A DNA stretch of 5,207 bases from Clostridium sp. CAG:169 (GTDB lineage Bacteria > Bacillota > Clostridia > Oscillospirales > Ruminococcaceae). The stretch is from assembly GCA_000435195.1 (NCBI GenBank), contig FR880214.1:1-5207 (forward strand), written 5' to 3'. Shown here in pieces: positions 4,856 through 5,207 of the stretch. The notes below the pieces were generated by a model. The model saw only the letters and a program-made list of their open reading frames with translations. It made no database searches and was not told the DNA's origin. Both the position numbers and the translations under genes were made by a program. Numbering within the stretch: the first letter of the stretch is position 1; each line of letters starts with the position of its first letter.

Positions 4856-5207
4856 TCACCCTTCCATCCGGTCGTCGGGCAGCTGCTCATAGAACACCCG
4901 GTCCAGATACAATCCCCATGCCGGTGCGGTAAAACCTGCTGCCGCGCGGTCTCGCTGCTCCAGAATCTGCGGGATGCAGCCCTGCGGCTTGCTGCCTGCT
5001 GCAATCTCCAGAATCGTTCCCACCATGATGCGGACCATGTTGTACAAAAAGCCGTCGCCCTCCACATAAAAGGTGACCCGGTCCCCTTCCCGCACCATTC
5101 CGCAGGCGGTGACGGTGCGCACATGGTCCTCCACCGAGGAGCCTGCCGAGCAAAGGGAGGAAAAATCGTGGGTCCCGATAAAGTCCTTGCACTGGCGGTC
5201 ACACATA
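4856..5207 (-). CDS. truA: tRNA pseudouridine(38-40) synthase TruA, C-terminal part (5' end outside window)
   Basis: These are the last ~116 residues of TruA, the cytoplasmic enzyme that isomerises uridines 38-40 in the anticodon arm of tRNAs. Conserved features visible in order are FIGTHDFSSLCSAGSSVEDHVRTV, the core strand/helix GDGFLYNMVRIMVGT, an R-x-x-AG segment, and the C-terminal TAPAWGLYLDRVFYE. The catalytic Asp lies in the missing N-terminal half. The ATG at 5206 is an internal methionine just before the GTHDF motif, so the frame runs out of the window. The stop (TGA, 4858-4856) is 8 bp from the start codon of the next gene, which suggests an operon and perhaps translational coupling. 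The identification is strong. Confidence 0.95.
   Translation of the reverse strand, partial: MCDRQCKDFIGTHDFSSLCSAGSSVEDHVRTVTACGMVREGDRVTFYVEGDGFLYNMVRIMVGTILEIAAGSKPQGCIPQILEQRDRAAAGFTAPAWGLYLDRVFYEQLPDDRMEG

Noticed and set aside
4392..4892. Plus-strand frame of 166 aa opposite the propeller region and the truA end
   Set aside because: Antisense to two well-supported genes, with no RBS or domain.

Overview
The window looks like a chromosomal segment of a low-to-mid-GC Firmicute, probably a gut-type Clostridia member (Oscillospiraceae/Ruminococcaceae-like). This is inferred from the protein style, the Firmicute-type RBSs and sigma-A promoters, and the truA / DUF5711-like / CvpA gene order. 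The genus cannot be fixed from the sequence alone.

Layout, left to right: (1) the 3' end of rarA (replication-associated recombination protein A, + strand) ends at a strong intrinsic terminator. (2) Converging on it is a minus-strand gene for a 235-aa protein with one ricin-type beta-trefoil lectin domain (three QLW motifs), three nearly identical 16-aa repeats plus a degenerate fourth, and a basic tail. It has its own near-consensus promoter. (3) Upstream on the same strand is a 65-aa single-pass membrane protein. (4) A 242-bp divergent regulatory region follows, and then a + strand gene for an XRE/S24 (CI/LexA-like) self-cleaving repressor. (5) A bidirectional terminator separates the repressor from a minus-strand cluster: truA (C-terminal part), a membrane-anchored DUF5711-like propeller protein with a long acidic tail, and a CvpA-family membrane protein.

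The most interesting part is the divergent region (about 1504-1745). Four copies of a dyad, T(T/A)GC-N5-GCAA, lie there. One covers the -35 of the repressor promoter, one overlaps the -10 and spacer of the opposing promoter, one abuts that promoter's -35, and one lies in the leader of the small membrane protein gene. This is the layout of a phage-like genetic switch. An S24 repressor probably represses itself and a divergent gene for a small membrane protein, and is probably released by RecA-stimulated self-cleavage. No terminator is evident between the small gene and the lectin gene, so the lectin could also be partly under the switch through read-through. The leader also contains a hairpin followed by a U-rich tract, which could be an attenuator.

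The outer genes (rarA, truA, DUF5711-like, cvpA) are housekeeping or conserved. The three inner genes (lectin, membrane peptide, repressor) look like an accessory, possibly damage-inducible module. No tRNA, rRNA, CRISPR array, insertion sequence or integrase was seen.
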